Of a DNA stretch of 64,000 bases, positions 29,838 through 40,893 are shown piece by piece (the stretch's first letter is position 1; every line of letters begins with the position of its first letter). Made by a program: the position numbers and the translations under genes. The notes beneath the pieces are model-generated. The model saw only the letters and a list, made by a program, of their open reading frames with translations. It did not search any database and was not told the DNA's origin. The stretch is from Semisulcospira habei (taxonomy: Eukaryota; Mollusca; Gastropoda; Semisulcospiridae): positions 192,058,164 to 192,122,163 of the forward strand of contig BTPG01000003.1 in NCBI GenBank assembly GCA_036245525.1. The letters run 5' to 3'.

Positions 29838-30078
29838 CTTTTCCATACAATGTCTCAGGGCAGTAGGTTCATCTAGAATGTGCCTGAACAGTAGAGTCAC
29901 CAGGGACACAAAGCCGGGGAAAGCCACTGATTGTGTGAGACTAAGCAGCATGCGAGGTCCACCCAGTGATGCAAACTGAACTGCAAAGCGATGGTCTCGT
30001 GTCAGCCGCAAACCAAGCCGCAACAGTGCATGTAGCGTGTCAGATTCGATTGGGATGGTGATGAGCGATACCAGCGAC
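29838..30078 (-). CDS. HUWE1: HUWE1, exon 7
   Basis: This 241-bp exon has the acceptor TTTTTCACAG and the donor GTGAGAACT. It starts in phase 2 (completing Arg) and ends on a codon boundary. It encodes SLVSLITIPIESDTLHALLR, LGLRLTRDHRFAVQFASLGG, SLTQSVAFPGFVSLVTLLFR and HILDEPTALRHCMEK. It aligns along its length with the helical block of HUWE1 beginning 'DTLHA-LRL-LRLTRDH' and ending 'RHTMEK', and continues directly into exon 8 (VMRSA). It lies after the WWE domain in an armadillo-like helical region. Confidence 0.97.
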
Positions 30079-30419
30079 CTGTGAAAAATATGAGAACAAA
30101 TACTGCAATGAGAAAACAACATTAACAAGTGCTGCAAATAAAACCCAAAGCCAAGACATTTTGGAGTGATTACAGCAGTTTTTTGTTTTTAAACTGGTGT
30201 AATCACTCCAAAATTGTCTTGGCTTGGTAGGAGGGGAACCAGCAGGGGTGGGTGGGGTGGAGGGAGGGTTGGGGGAGGGGTGGGTGGGTAGGGTGTGTGT
30301 GGGGGGATGGGGGGGGGGGGGGTGGGGAAGGATGGAAGAGGGTTATCAGCTTTACACTCTGCACCACATTGTGTCCCAAGGCCGACATCCTCTAGAGACT
30401 ACAATACAGTTCAGGTGAC

Positions 30420-30600
30420 ATAACCGTGATGTTCAAGGATGGTGCTGCATAAGCTTGGTGACTGCAGCCGACACGCTATTCTAGCATTACCCTTGGAACT
30501 GTCATGGTCAATTTGTCTTCCGTAAGATGTTGAGCTACTCTAGCACCACCCCTGAACTATCACGCCCAATCTATCTCCCGCTGCAGGGCTCAGTGGGTTA
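30420..30600. repeat. Degenerate hairpin family copies
   Basis: Three diverged arms of the TTAA hairpin family are visible: GATGTTCAAGGATGGTGCTG with AAGCTTGGTGAC, ATTACCCTTGGAACTGTCAT, and CACCACCCCTGAACTATCAC. The latter two repeat the right arm in tandem. G-rich low-complexity DNA (30230-30330) lies to the left. Confidence 0.55.
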
Positions 30601-30799
30601 TCTTGAAAGATCACTTCCAAGCTGATAAACAGCAGCCACTGCAGGGGCTCATGTCAGTCTATGTCTCTCACAAACAAAAAGGTCCAAAAACAGAACTGCT
30701 CAGATATGCATCTGTCATTTTCAGCAGCCATGAGAGATGGAGCAGCCATGATAGCTGAGAATAGTGCCAATACACTTGGATCCAGATACGCGGTCTTAC

Positions 30800-30902
30800 C
30801 GGATGATATTTGTGATCTGCTCATCGTTCAACCCCACCAGGGTGACTGAAGGTGGTGGCTTCTCCTCTGGTGTCTCTGTTTCCATCTTGTTTTCTTCTGG
30901 AG
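30800..30902 (-). CDS. HUWE1: HUWE1, exon 6
   Basis: This 103-bp exon has the acceptor ATGTTCTTCAG and the donor GTAAGACCG. Its first two bases complete a Thr codon from exon 5, and it ends two bases into an Arg codon finished by exon 7. It encodes PEENKMETETPEEKPPPSVT then LVGLNDEQITNIIR. The first half is an acidic/Pro linker; the second matches the short helix before the 'DTLHA' block in HUWE1. The DIRS-C element begins only 31 bp upstream of its acceptor. Confidence 0.88.
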
Positions 30903-30932
30903 CTGAAGAACATTAGTGTATGAAAATCATTA

Positions 30933-31565
30933 AAATGTATTTTTCTTTAAAATGTATTTTTTCAAAAAATACTTACCGATGGCGTTACTAATAGGAAGGT
31001 ATACTTAGCTTATCAATTTCAGCCTCGAAACTTCTTGTGTGTTGCTACACAACCAGGGACGTAACTCTAGCAAGCAGTTACCTTGTCCCCTGAGTGGCCT
31101 CCCCGTCCTCCGAGTAGACTCCCTTCCTAATCTCGCGCGAGTGTATTCGCGCCAGTTCTATCTTAGCGTACTGGCGTCACGAGGGGAAGGTGGGAGGGAC
31201 GTTTGAGTAATGCCATCGGTAAGTGGATGTCGAATTCGGTATAAATTTCAGTCCACTTAATCAAATTTCAAAAATATAAAAAACGATTTAAATTTCCAAA
31301 ATTTCAGTAGCTGGCTTGAACTTGCCCTTAGCACCACGTGAATGTTCTGTGTTTATGTACAGTGTGTGAGGGAATGCGCGTGATTCACGTGAGCGTGCTT
31401 GTTGGGTTCAGTTCGCGGCTATGTCCTGCACACAGCAGTTATATCATGAGAAATGCGCCATATAAATACTATGTATTATTATTAAGTTTTTTTTTAAAAA
31501 TACATTTTAAAGAGAAATACATTTATTTTTTCAAAAACGTTAACGATGGCATTACTAATAGGAAT
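30933..31565 (-). repeat. DIRS-C 3' terminal repeat and internal complementary region
   Basis: The outer repeat runs to about 31190. The inverted motif GTAATGCCATCGGTAAGT ends at 31224, where a 259-bp element interrupts. The internal complementary region resumes at 31484 with AAAAATACATTTTAAAGAGA and TTTTTTCAAAAACGTTAACG. Apart from the interruption the arrangement equals that of DIRS-B and DIRS-D. Confidence 0.8.
31225..31483 (+). mobile_element. Short (ATT)n-tailed retroelement in DIRS-C end
   Basis: This 259-bp insertion has AAGT on both sides (31221-31224 and 31484-31487). It ends GAAATGCGCCATATAAATAC then TATGTATTATTATT, a CR1/L2-like 3' end. It has no coding sequence. It may be a SINE or a truncated LINE tail. 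Confidence 0.65.
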
Positions 31566-31667
31566 AATTGCGAAGGGGAGGGTGCCGCCCAACGCTCTAC
31601 CCCTGTGTAACTGCTTAGCGAGGCCCCCTGTAGGTGCACACTCCTGACAATTTCAGCTAAGCATTAC

Positions 31668-32650
31668 CTATGACGCATCAAGTGCCGGGAGGGAGTGTTG
31701 CGCCGCAGCTATGTCCCCCACTAGGGCCAGGTTCTGTTGCTGGCCTGATAGGTCTCGAAAGAAGCGGGCGAAGGTAGATTCGGCTTGCCAGCCCACAGCT
31801 GCCACGATGTCTCTCACGGCGCAGTTGCGGTCCAACGCAACGCTCGTTGAGACAGACCTGATCTCGTGTGCCCGAATCTGCAGCCTCTTTGCTCCCTCTG
31901 TCGAGAGGTCTTCGTATGCGGATCGTATGACTCCACGAAGCCAAGCGGAGATCGTCTGGGCTGATGTGTCGTTCCTACCCAGAGCCAAGGGCAGGAAGAG
32001 GCAGGAACGTCCCCTCCGTATGGGCTTTGACCGGCAGAGGTAGATTTTCAACGCCCTGACCGGATCCTGCTGTCGCACGTCCTGATCGTTTGAGGGGCGG
32101 CTGAGGGGAGCCTATTCTTGGCCAAAAAGGACGGGCTGGTGAGGAGGTGAACTGAGCTGTCAGTCCTGAGCTGCAGACAGGATTAGTGCACTGAGAGTGC
32201 GTGTAGCTCACTCACTCGAGAGGCTGTGGTGAGAGCCAGCAGGAAGCACGTCTTCCTCGTCAAGTTGGAGAACCGCGCCAAGGGCAAAGGTTCAAAATGG
32301 TCAGAGTTGAGCCAGGTTAACACCCACGGGAGGTCCCATCGTGGTATCAGCGAGCGGGTCACTGGCCACTGGATGTCGAAGTGAGCCATGAGGTCGGCGA
32401 GGTCCTTACAAGCCCCTGGATCCGACCGGCCCAAATGTCGGTGTCAGCCACCATAGACAGATATCCCCTAATGGTGATAGGCGCCAGGTTCTGATCTGCG
32501 AAGAGCCACAGGAAGAACTCGGCGAGCCGGGGCATAGTCAAAGCTGTGGAGGAGAGGTGCCAAGCTCCACACCAAGACCCGCCATTTCCCCTCGTAGACC
32601 CTATGGGTTGAAGGTCTGCATGCTGTAGCGATAGCCTCCACCGCCGCATC
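31668..32650 (-). pseudogene. DIRS-C tyrosine recombinase, catalytic Tyr lost
   Basis: Pieces in several frames: MPRLAEFFLWLFADQNLAPI and GYLSMVADT (32359-32560), LTRKTCFLLALTTASRVSEL (32183-32434), then QQDPVRALKIYLCRSKPIRR, LQIRAHEIRSVSTSVALDRN and VAAVGWQAESTFARFFRDLS (31668-32078). The Arg (ASRVSEL) and HxxR (HEIR) motifs remain. At the end FARF-FRDL lacks the Tyr found in DIRS-B and -D (FARFY). The DNA binding and strand exchange role is inferred from the family. Confidence 0.88.
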
Positions 32651-34475
32651 CGAGAAGCCTCTAGCGGCGAGGGCACGCCGCACAATCTCCAGGCGTAAAA
32701 GGAGTCTCTCTCCGGGCAAGGGTGAAAGAGATCCTGCCATGGCTGCTTCAGCATTGTGCGTGGCGTGGGAAGCCGCAGAGGGGGATCCGTGGTGAGACTC
32801 ATGAGATCTGTGGTCCAGCTCTTGGCCCAACTGAACAGGGCTACCAGCAACAGAACCATGTTGCAGCCCCTGAGCTTCAGGAGAATCTTGGGTACCAGCA
32901 CGGAGGGAGGGTATGCATATGCCAGTAGGCCCTCCCAGGGAATGGAGGGCGTCTACCGCCCATGCGAGGGGGTCCGGAACGGGTGAGACGAAGAGGGGCA
33001 GTTGTCTGTTCCACCTCGTCGCGAACAAGTCGATCATGGGCGTCTCCCAGTGCATGCAAATCAGCCGAAAGAGGTCGGGGCGAAGCGCCCACTCAGTATG
33101 GAGTAGCTGGCCCTGACGGGACAGGGAATCCACTAGTACATTCAGCTGTCCTGGGATGTGACACGCCCGCAGAGAGATGCCCCGATTCCTGCACCACACT
33201 AGCAGTTGGTACAGGAGGATGCACAGCGAGGGAGAACGCGTCCCGCCCTGCTTCTGGATATACCCCACAACCGTCGTGTTGTCTGAGAGGACCAAGACCT
33301 CCTGCTGTGCGACGCGAGCCTCCCAGGCGATGAGGGCAAGCCAAACTGCCTTCAACTCCAACCAGTTGATGTGCTTGCCCAACAGGTCTGGCGGCCAAAG
33401 GCCCACAGTCTCACTGAAGTCTGGGAGCAGGTGCGCCACCCCCTCCCCCCCCCCCCCACCCCCCAAGAGAGGCTTGCATCCGTGCAGATCGACAGGCAGG
33501 GCAGCGGGGAGGATAGGGAAACTCCCGACGCTAACCAAGATGGGTCCGCCCATCTGAGGAGATGCGGCCGAACCAGCGGAGACACTGGGGCGCGGGCTTG
33601 TAAATCCCCCGAAGACGGCCGCCAGAGAAGCAGTAGATGCAGTTGAATCGGCCGCGAGTAACGCCGGCCGAGTGGTAACAAGTCCGCCGCTGCGCTCATG
33701 AGTCCTAACAGTTGCAACCACACCCTCGCCGGAACCTCCGTGGCGTGGTACACATGCAGGGCTAGAGCCGCCAACTTCTCGACCCGGGCCTGGGGAAGTC
33801 TTACCAAGTTGAGGTCGGTCCGAAAATCCATACCAAGGTGGATAAATCTGCAGGACGGCGAGAGGTCCGACTTCCCAAAGTTGACCAGGAAGCCGAGCTG
33901 CTGAAGTAGGGAGAGCAGCGCGTCCCTGTCGGCTGACAAGCGGGTCTCGTCCTGGTTCCTGAGGAGCAAGTCGTCAAGGTAGTTGGAGGTCGGACTGAGA
34001 GACGACCGACGAGCGCGTGCGACCACCTGGTAATCCTGGTGAAGACCCAGGGACTGAGGTTGAGTTAGTTAGTTAGTTATTTGGGTTTAACGCTGAGCAG
34101 GCAACTGGGACTGAGGTTGAGACCGAAGGGCATGGCACGGAACTGATAAAACAACCCGCGGAAATCGAAGCATAGATAATGGCGCGCCGAGGGGTGCATG
34201 GGCACGTGAAGGTACGCACCAGCCAGGACGAGACTGACTGCGAAATCAATGGGCTGCACCGCAGCGCGGAGGGCTCTGGCTGTTTCCATACGGAAGGAAG
34301 GGGCAGCAATGAACTTGTTTAAAGCCGAGAGATCAATAACAGGGCACCAACTGCCATCCGACATCTGTACAATGAAGAGACGGCTGTAGAAGGCCAGAGA
34401 GTTGTGCCACAGGACAACCTCTGTGGCGTACTTCCCTCCCAGACTGCCCCCGCCGACCGGAGACCTGAGAGAGGT
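32650..34475 (-). pseudogene. DIRS-C reverse transcriptase and RNase H
   Basis: The RT part at 34077-34475 has YSRLFIVQMSDGSWCPVIDL, SALNKFIAAPSFRMETARAL, then SLVLAGAYLHVPMHP, where DIRS-D keeps SLDLSDAYLHVP, so the first catalytic Asp is lost. At 33352-34026 follow NYLDDLLLRNQDETRLSADR (YLDD box) and the thumb KSDLSPSCRFIHLGMDF. RNase H (about 32890-33500) has CTDASLSWGVGG, INWLELKAVWLAL, VLSDNTTVVGYIQKQGG and CHIPGQLNVLVDSLSR, followed by METPMIDLFATRWN-like sequence. Frameshifts and a 42-bp insertion break it. Confidence 0.88.
34065..34106 (-). repeat. 42-bp I-LINE 3'-tail micro-insertion
   Basis: The insert TTAGTTAGTTAGTTATTTGG to GAGCAGGCAACT equals the 3' terminus of the I-LINE at 46510 (same order, about two differences). 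It is flanked by a 15-bp duplication GGGACTGAGGTTGAG at 34050-34064 and 34107-34121. DIRS-D shows the empty site (GGGCTGAGGTTGAGACCGAAGG-type sequence at about 45360). It is an extreme 5' truncation of a target-primed insertion. Confidence 0.93.
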
Positions 34476-34774
34476 CAGCGGGGGCAGTCTGGGAGGGAAG
34501 TCATTGGGCCCTCCAGCACCCAGGCCGCCGGCCCCTACCAGTCCAGGTAGAAGCCAGGGCAAGGAGGGCACGGGAGCGGCCGAAATGGGAGGTGCAAGCG
34601 GGGCCAAGGGCTACTCTGGAAGCAGCACGGGGAGCGAGTCTGAAGGACTGCAGAACGCAACCTGCGGCCTTGCGGGCTGCACGAAAGCGAGTGAAGGTCG
34701 GTCGAGCGGTGCTGGGCCAGATGTCCTTGTTTGCCTCCATGACTGCTTGCCAGGTGGAGCCAAACAGCAAGGAC
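34476..34774 (-). pseudogene. DIRS-C gag, C-terminal part
   Basis: The translation LFGSTWQAVMEANKDIWPST then FRAARKAAGCVLQSFRLAPR corresponds to LFGETWQKVKDGNLDRWPNR and FHAARKAVGRALRTSRP in DIRS-D gag. The upstream neighbour should encode the segment ending LKSQLRRAPLGGH, but the CR1-like LINE begins at about 34775 and about 75 codons are missing between this piece and the one beyond 37730. Confidence 0.75.
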
Positions 34775-37730
34775 TAACCGGGCTGCATTATTCTGGATAT
34801 GCTGAATGCGAGTGAGTTGATCAGATGAGATCCCAGCAAGAAGGGAATTACAGTAATCTAGACGGGACAGAATGCGAGAGCATACGAGCTGGGCAGTAGC
34901 CTTTTCTGTCAAAAAGGATCTGATCATGCCTATTCTGCGGAGCTCCAGGTAGGCAGTGCGGCAAAGATGGCTAACCTGTTTTTCCATCGATAAATAAACT
35001 CGAATCCAGGAATACACCTAGATTTTTTACATCAGATTTGAAAGAAATGTCATGGCCACCTATGGAAATGTGATCACTGCTGGAGGCAGATGTTCTAGCT
35101 CGAGTACCAACAAGCATGCTCTCTGTTTTGTCATCATTTAACTTGGTCTGTTGCAAGTCATCCAGTCTTTGACTTCAACTAGACAATGGTCTGCAGTTTA
35201 CCAGGATGGTCAGACTTAGAGACCTGACTGTCATCAGCATACTTGTGATACTCACAGCTATTCTGGCTGATGATTCGGGAAACTGGTTCAGTGTACAGAG
35301 AAAACAGCAGAGGACCCAAAACAGACCCCTGTGGGACACCATACTTCAAAAGCACAGGCTGAGACAAGATCCCATTCACACATACAGACTGATATCTTTC
35401 AAAAAGGTAAGACTTGAGCCATGTCAGTGCTGGACCGGAAATACTAAAAGACACGCGTAGGCGTTCTAAAAGAATCCCATGATCCAGTGTGTCAAACGGC
35501 GCAGACAGGTCTAATAATGATAGCAAAGAGACATGTCCGACGTCAGCATGTGTAAGCAGGCTATTGGTAATGTGAAGCAATGCTGTCTCAGTACTATGAT
35601 TTCTTTGATATGCAGACTGATACAGTTCAAGTAAATCATTACTACTGAGATGTGACATGAGCTGACTCAGCACAACTTTCTCCAGAATCTTGGAAAGGGA
35701 AGATTAGACACTGGTCTATAATTCTTCAGCAAGTTTGCATCCATCCCTGCCTTCTTCAACAATGGAATTACCACAGCCTGCTTAAAATGCCGAGGCAGAG
35801 AGCCTGACTCCAGAGACAAGTTAATAATTCTGGTTATCACACTGACAAGCTCATCAGGGCATCGCTTGAGTATAGAGGTGGGAATGGGGTCAAGCGAACA
35901 AGATTTGGCGGGTGAGGAAATAATGAGTTTCTTTACAGTCTCCTCTGTGACACAGGCCCGTCATATGGTATATTGGACACAGCTTCAGAACAGTTGTCCA
36001 GTTCCTGACGGATCGTGCTTATCTTAGAGTCAAAGTACCGACAAAACTTATCAGGTAGATCATTCATCGGAATGGTATTCAGAAATACAGGTTCATTTTT
36101 CTTTCCAAGAAGTTCATTTGTAAGGCTAAACAGCCGACGACTAGATATGCAGTCTTCAAGTTTGGCACCAACAAAGTCTTTCTTAGCTGCACGCTGTGAG
36201 GACTTGAGTGCAGCACGCTGCTTCACAAACATGTCTATGTACTGTAAGACCACTACACCTCAACACTCTCTCAGTGCTTCGAAGCTCGCGCTTGGCATCT
36301 TTCAGTTCCTTCTTTAGCCAAGGAACAGGGGGACGTAAGGTTACGCGTCTGGTGGCGAGTGGTACATGCTTGTTGAGAATGTCAAAGAGTGTACAGTTGT
36401 AAGTGTCCAGCAGTTCATGTACTATGCAGTCTGTCAATACAGCGTCACAAGCCACCTTTACATCGGAGCTGAAAACATCCATGTCAATATGACGAATGTT
36501 TCTGGAAGTAATCGAGCGTTTTGTGGCAAGAGGCTGAGATGCAAGCACATGAAAGAAAACACTTGCATGATCCGACAACAACGAATCACACATATGAACG
36601 TCCTGAACAAGAGAGGAGCTCTCCCCTGTGATCAGAAGGTCCAAGGTGTGACCATGTCTGTGAGTCGGCCCCTGCACATGCTGACGCAAGCTACGGTCAG
36701 ACAGAAGTGAACGCAGTCGAAGTGTATCAGTATCAGATGGAACTTCAAAATGAAAATTAATGTCTCCAACCATAACGAATTCGTGTCTGCTGCTGGAGGC
36801 ACTGTCCACATAATCTTGGAATTCACTGAAAAATTCGCTAGCGGTTAGTTTATTTTGTCAGCATGGAGGCGGTCGGTATACTACAGTCAAAGTAACTGAG
36901 ATGTCACTGATGATGCTAACAGCTTCAAAAGAGTTAAAGGGCAAACGTTTGAAATTGGTGCAGTTTTGTAAGGACTTCCTGACAAGTACTGCTATACCAC
37001 CCCCTTGTCGCCCAACGAGAGGGAAAGACTTCAGAAAATATCCTGGAGGGGTCAACTCAGCTATGTATGGTTTGTCACCCTCATCTTGAAGCCACATTTC
37101 AGCCAGCAACAAAAAGTCTAGCTGATGATCAGTGATGTAATCACTTATCTCGCTAGTTTTGTTCCTTGCATGATGTTCGAGTCCCTAGGAACTGGCTGAC
37201 ATGGGTAGTCCCAGGGGGTGGGGCAGAGTGGACATCCCGAGGGCGTCCTTGCTTGCGCCGTCCTCCTCGGTAAGGCCGCTTCCTCCTGGGTCTGTTGACG
37301 CATGGCTGCACTGATTGGGGGGGGGGGGGGGGGGGGGGGGCTGTGTAATCCAAGGGACCTCAGGTGTACATAGTAGCAGTTGCTGTCTGTCACAACACAG
37401 TACACGTTTACTGGTAGGCCTATGCACAGTGGCTGAGGGAAGGCTATCAAGCACAATCGGGCTGAGTGAGAACTCAGCTGGCAAGCATGGCTGTACTGTA
37501 GAGTGCAGTACAGACAGTATCCACAAGGCCTTCACAAAAATGACGTCCAACTGCTCTCACTTCCACTGGAAAATGTCCATAAAAATTACACCAAAATGTC
37601 CAGAGATTCATTATGAAGAAGTATGTGATGATCAAAACATCCAAAAGACAATGAAAAACAGATGAACAGAAAATGAAAATGTCAGAGAGACTGTCCCTCA
37701 ACCTGCTAGGTGATTGAGCAGTACTCACAT
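34775..37730 (-). mobile_element. CR1/L2-like LINE in DIRS-C gag, nearly full length
   Basis: This minus-strand LINE runs from its 5' region at about 37730 to 34775. Endonuclease (36183-37112): DFLLLAEMWLQDEGDKP, GRQGGGIAVLVRKSL, VVYRPPP and VGDINFHFE. RT (35179-35990): SAYQRNHSTETALLHITNSL, FDTLDHGILLERLR, GVPQGSVLGPLLFSLY and YADDSQVSKS (YADD), then KLNDDKTESMLVGTRA and RLDYCNSLLAGI. A poly-Pro/poly-G tract (37317-37340) lies in the 5' part. Boundaries are approximate and I found no clear target duplication. Confidence 0.85.
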
Positions 37731-37734
37731 TCAC

Positions 37735-39392
37735 AGATCTAGGAAGCCTGCACATGCGATGGAATTCCGGATCAAGGTAGCTGTGGATCCCAGGACGGGG
37801 GGGAGGGGGGGGGGGGGGAAGAAAGCGTCGCACCGGTCCTGCGCCGACTGCCTGAAGCTCTGCCGCTGGATCCACCACCGGAAGGGGACAGATGAAGGCT
37901 CGAGAGTGACCTGCATACCACTTCTGCCAAAACCGGATGTCAATGTCGGCAGGCCACTGCGCACCCTTATCATGCAGCTTGCCCTGGCGTAGGTGCTCGA
38001 AGAAAGCGTCGGAAAGGTCCCGAAAACCTGGAGGCTGGGGAAGAGACTTGAATCGCTTTGCCTGGAACGGAACATCCACTGAAGCCGTAGCTTTCCTCTT
38101 GAGTGGTGGCGAAGGCGGACATGCATCCAATGGGAGAATGGGCGTGATGATGTGGGCCGCTTCGTCTAAGGCCCGGGACATCTCCAAGAGCAACGGCGCC
38201 TCTTCTACCAAATCAAAAGCAGGGGGAGTGGGGGGGTGGGGGGGTGGGTGGGGGGGAGGGGGGGGGGGCTACGTGGGTTAGAAAGTGTCTCCGGAGCCAG
38301 CAGGGCTGATGATGAGTCCTCTGCGTGCAGACTGAGGGCATCCGAGTCATAAGCCGCGGGGGTCCGGAGAACGCCGATGCGCCCTGTAGGTGTCCAGTGC
38401 GGCGGGGTTCCGTAGGGCCTGTCCCGCGAAGCAGCTGTGAGCCGTTGCGGAGAACCAGGGGGCAAAGAAGAACGCGTGGTAGGAAGATGTCAGTGTCGCC
38501 ATGGGTAACTATCGCCAGCAGAAGCGCGGTCCTGGCTTGTTCGGCGTTCCCGGGAGGAGCGTCGGGTTGAACTTCGATCCTTGTCGGGAAACAAAAGTGC
38601 GGGGGACCTCGTGCGTTGCCGCGGAGAATCCAGTCGACGGTGTCCATGCGATCTGCTCGAAGATCAAGGAGAACGTGTCCGAGCTAGATGACGCCCTGCA
38701 ACACGGGAACTTGTCTGTGAATGTGCGAGGGATCCGGTGTGCCGGGGGTGAGGCGACCGACGCGCCGGCAATGGGCTGTAGCTGTCCCTGTGAGTGTGGA
38801 GGCTAACCTCAGAGCTGTGAGGCGAAGGCTGTTCTGTCCACGTGGCCTCAGGGGCTGTCCGCTTCTGAGTGGTCCCCGACACCCCATCCGAGGGGCCGAG
38901 GGAAGGGGTCGAAATAGTCTCGGTCGCCAATACCTGGGGACCGTGCGAGACTGCACAGGCCAACATCCCAGCCCTCGAATTCTGAGGACCTACCAGCGGA
39001 ATAGGGTTCAGCGACTTGATCCGAGAAGGAGGGCCTACCTTCTCTGTAGACGCTTGTAGGAGCGGTGCTGTGGGGCATAGTGAAGTAACGGTCGCCGGAG
39101 GGTCTCGCTCGAACTGGTGACGTGTAGACGGCCTGGAAGCTCCTCTCGTCTGCTCCGCAGGCCATCTGCGCCCATAGAATTCCCACAGCTGGGACCACTT
39201 GCGTTCCTTCCAAGAGGAGCACACACCGCAGGGGCGGGAAGAGGAACAGCCGGAGCAGGGCAGACACCGAGCGTGAGTGTCCGAAGGCCAATGGAAGTCC
39301 TTACAACCCCGACAAGAGCGTAGCTGCGTACTGTAACACAAAGCCCACACGAGTGCAAACGCCCGGGGCCACCAAAGAACGGCCCCATGCAC
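37735..39392 (-). pseudogene. DIRS-C gag, N-terminal and middle part
   Basis: The zinc cluster near 39200-39330 reads CRGCKDFHWPSDTHARCLPC, SGCSSSRPCGVC and KWSQLWEF. The middle (37720-38211) has PPLKRKATASVDVPFQAKRF, KSLPQPPGFRDLSDAFFEHL and DIDIRFWQKWYAGHS, the latter recurring as a gag signature. Poly-Pro/poly-G tracts at 37798-37818 and 38222-38270 break the frame. Beyond 37735 (AGFLDL) the CR1-like LINE intrudes. Confidence 0.8.
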
Positions 39393-39762
39393 TAACCCAC
39401 TACTAAATCGAAGGCTCGAAGACCGGTTGTAAACGAACTGAAATTTCGAGTTGTACCGGCGCCGCCGGCCGTAAAGTCTCTGCCGGCTGCGTAGGCATAA
39501 CCCGAGGCCTTACCTCATCATCCTTGTAAGGCACTAGTAGAATAAATCACAAAGGGTAAGTCCTAAAATCCAAGCCAACAACTGGAGGCTGAAGCTGAAG
39601 CAACGTGTCTTCACGGAAGCTAAGGGTAAGACTGGCGGGAACACACGGCGTGCGCACCCGGATGGAGGGGGGAGACTATCCAGGTGCTTGGTTACGACTC
39701 CCTACAGTTATGGCCCATGTCATGTGGGTACACACGAACGGCTTTGAGGCTGAATTCGGTAA

Positions 39763-40099
39763 TCCAGACCAAAAAGGTGACTGCCAAGCGTGTAATATGC
39801 AAAGAAGTACCCAACGGAGAAAGAAACACGCTTAGAAAAGATGGGTACAACACAATTTATTAATATTTCGGGTAAATACCCTTTGTCAAAATAGACAAAC
39901 AAATAGAGAGATTAGCCGCTACTTATCTTCATTAGCAGAAGGAATGTCGCAACTAATCCTTCTGCCAATGAAGATAAGTAGCGGCTAATCTCTCTATTTG
40001 TTTGTCTATTTTGACAAAGGGTATTTACCCGAAATATTAATAAATTGTGTTGTACCCGTCTTTTCTAAGCGTGCTTCTTTCTCCGTTGGGTACTTCTTT
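39763..40099. repeat. Large foldback element with 144-bp arms
   Basis: Arms at 39800-39943 and 39957-40100 are near-perfect reverse complements of equal length with a 13-bp loop. They carry CAAAGAAGTACCCAACGGAG, AAACACGCTTAGAAAAGA, TTTATTAATATTTCGGGTAA, GACAAACAAATAGAGAGATT and TAGCCGCTACTTATCTTCAT. The block is flanked by GAATTCGGTAA at 39752-39762 and 40100-40110, an apparent target duplication. It lies between gag and the 5' terminal repeat of DIRS-C. Smaller relatives are at 6679 and 8499. Confidence 0.9.
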
Positions 40100-40399
40100 G
40101 AATTCGGTAAGCTAAAGGGTAGATTCCATACAGTAGTGCCATCGGTATGGATTTTGAAGAAACAAATGAGAGAACCGCGCGTGGCCTGAGGCCACGTGGA
40201 CCGAGCACACGACCAGTCTAACGGTCAAACCGACAGTCAAAGTTGAAAACGAACGGCAAACGCCATAATTCCATGCAAATTGCCCAGGTCAGCCTCACTC
40301 AACGTTCTAGGCAATTTCCGAAGCCTTACCTTGCCATATCCTAGCAAGCTAAACCAAGGGGTAGAAGGAAACCAGACGAAGCAGTGAGGAGACTGAAAC

Positions 40400-40636
40400 C
40401 AGTAATCCTGACAAAATGGAAGCTAAGCATAGAACTGGCACGAATACACTCTCGCGAGATTAGGAAGGAAGGCTACTCAGAGAACGGGGAAGCCACTCAG
40501 GGGACAACGTAACTGCCTGCTAGATTTACGTCCCTGGTTGTGTAGCAACACACAACAAGTTTCGAGGCTGAAATTGATAAGCTAAGTATACCTTCCTATT
40601 AGTAATGCCATTGGTAACGTTTTTGAAGAAATAAAG
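40400..40636 (-). repeat. DIRS-C 5' terminal inverted repeat
   Basis: CACTCTCGCGAGATTAGGAA, TTTACGTCCCTGGTTGTGTA, GCAACACACAACAAGTTTCG and TTCCTATTAGTAATGCCATT are the inverse of 30967-31160. The close match of a 200-bp repeat at a 9.7 kb distance shows the two ends belong to one element. Confidence 0.85.
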
Positions 40637-40689
40637 GTTATAATCAATGTGACAGTAAAACAGCTTTAATGCATTTTGCCCTGATACCC

Positions 40690-40893
40690 AACAGCAGCGG
40701 ATGGATCAACCGTGATAATACAAGGGTAGTGAGTGCCAGATTAACTTGGTGCCATCAAGTGCCAAGCTAATCTGGATCGACCCTTGAAATATCACGGTTG
40801 ACCCATCTCCTGCAACTGGTAGTAAATCATTAGGTGACACCATTTAAGACTTGGGAAATGTGGCCTTGGGGTTAAATGGGTTAAACAAATAAA
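40690..40893. repeat. TTAA-family hairpin MITE
   Basis: CCGTGATAATACAAGGGTAG, GCCAGATTAACTTGGTGCCA and the inverse AAGTGCCAAGCTAATCTGG with CCTTGAAATATCACGGTTGA form the hairpin. The right end has GGGGTTAAATGGGTTAA. The left end is less clear (CCCTGATACCCAACAGCAGC at 40679). Confidence 0.7.

Larger units (their letters stand above)
30933..40636 (-). mobile_element. DIRS-like element DIRS-C with nested insertions
   Basis: The element is in minus orientation. Left end: AAATGTATTTTTCTTTAAAA then ACTTACCGATGGCGTTACTA. Right end: TTACGTCCCTGGTTGTGTAG to GCCATTGGTAACGTTTTTGA. The long inverted repeats include CTCGCGCGAG/CTCTCGCGAG and GCTACACAACCAGGGACGTA. The order from 5' (right) is gag, RT, RNase H, recombinase, all with frameshifts. 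Insertions within it: a short (ATT)n-tailed element (31225-31483), a 42-bp LINE tail (34065), a CR1-like LINE (34775-37730) and a foldback (39763-40099). Confidence 0.92.
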
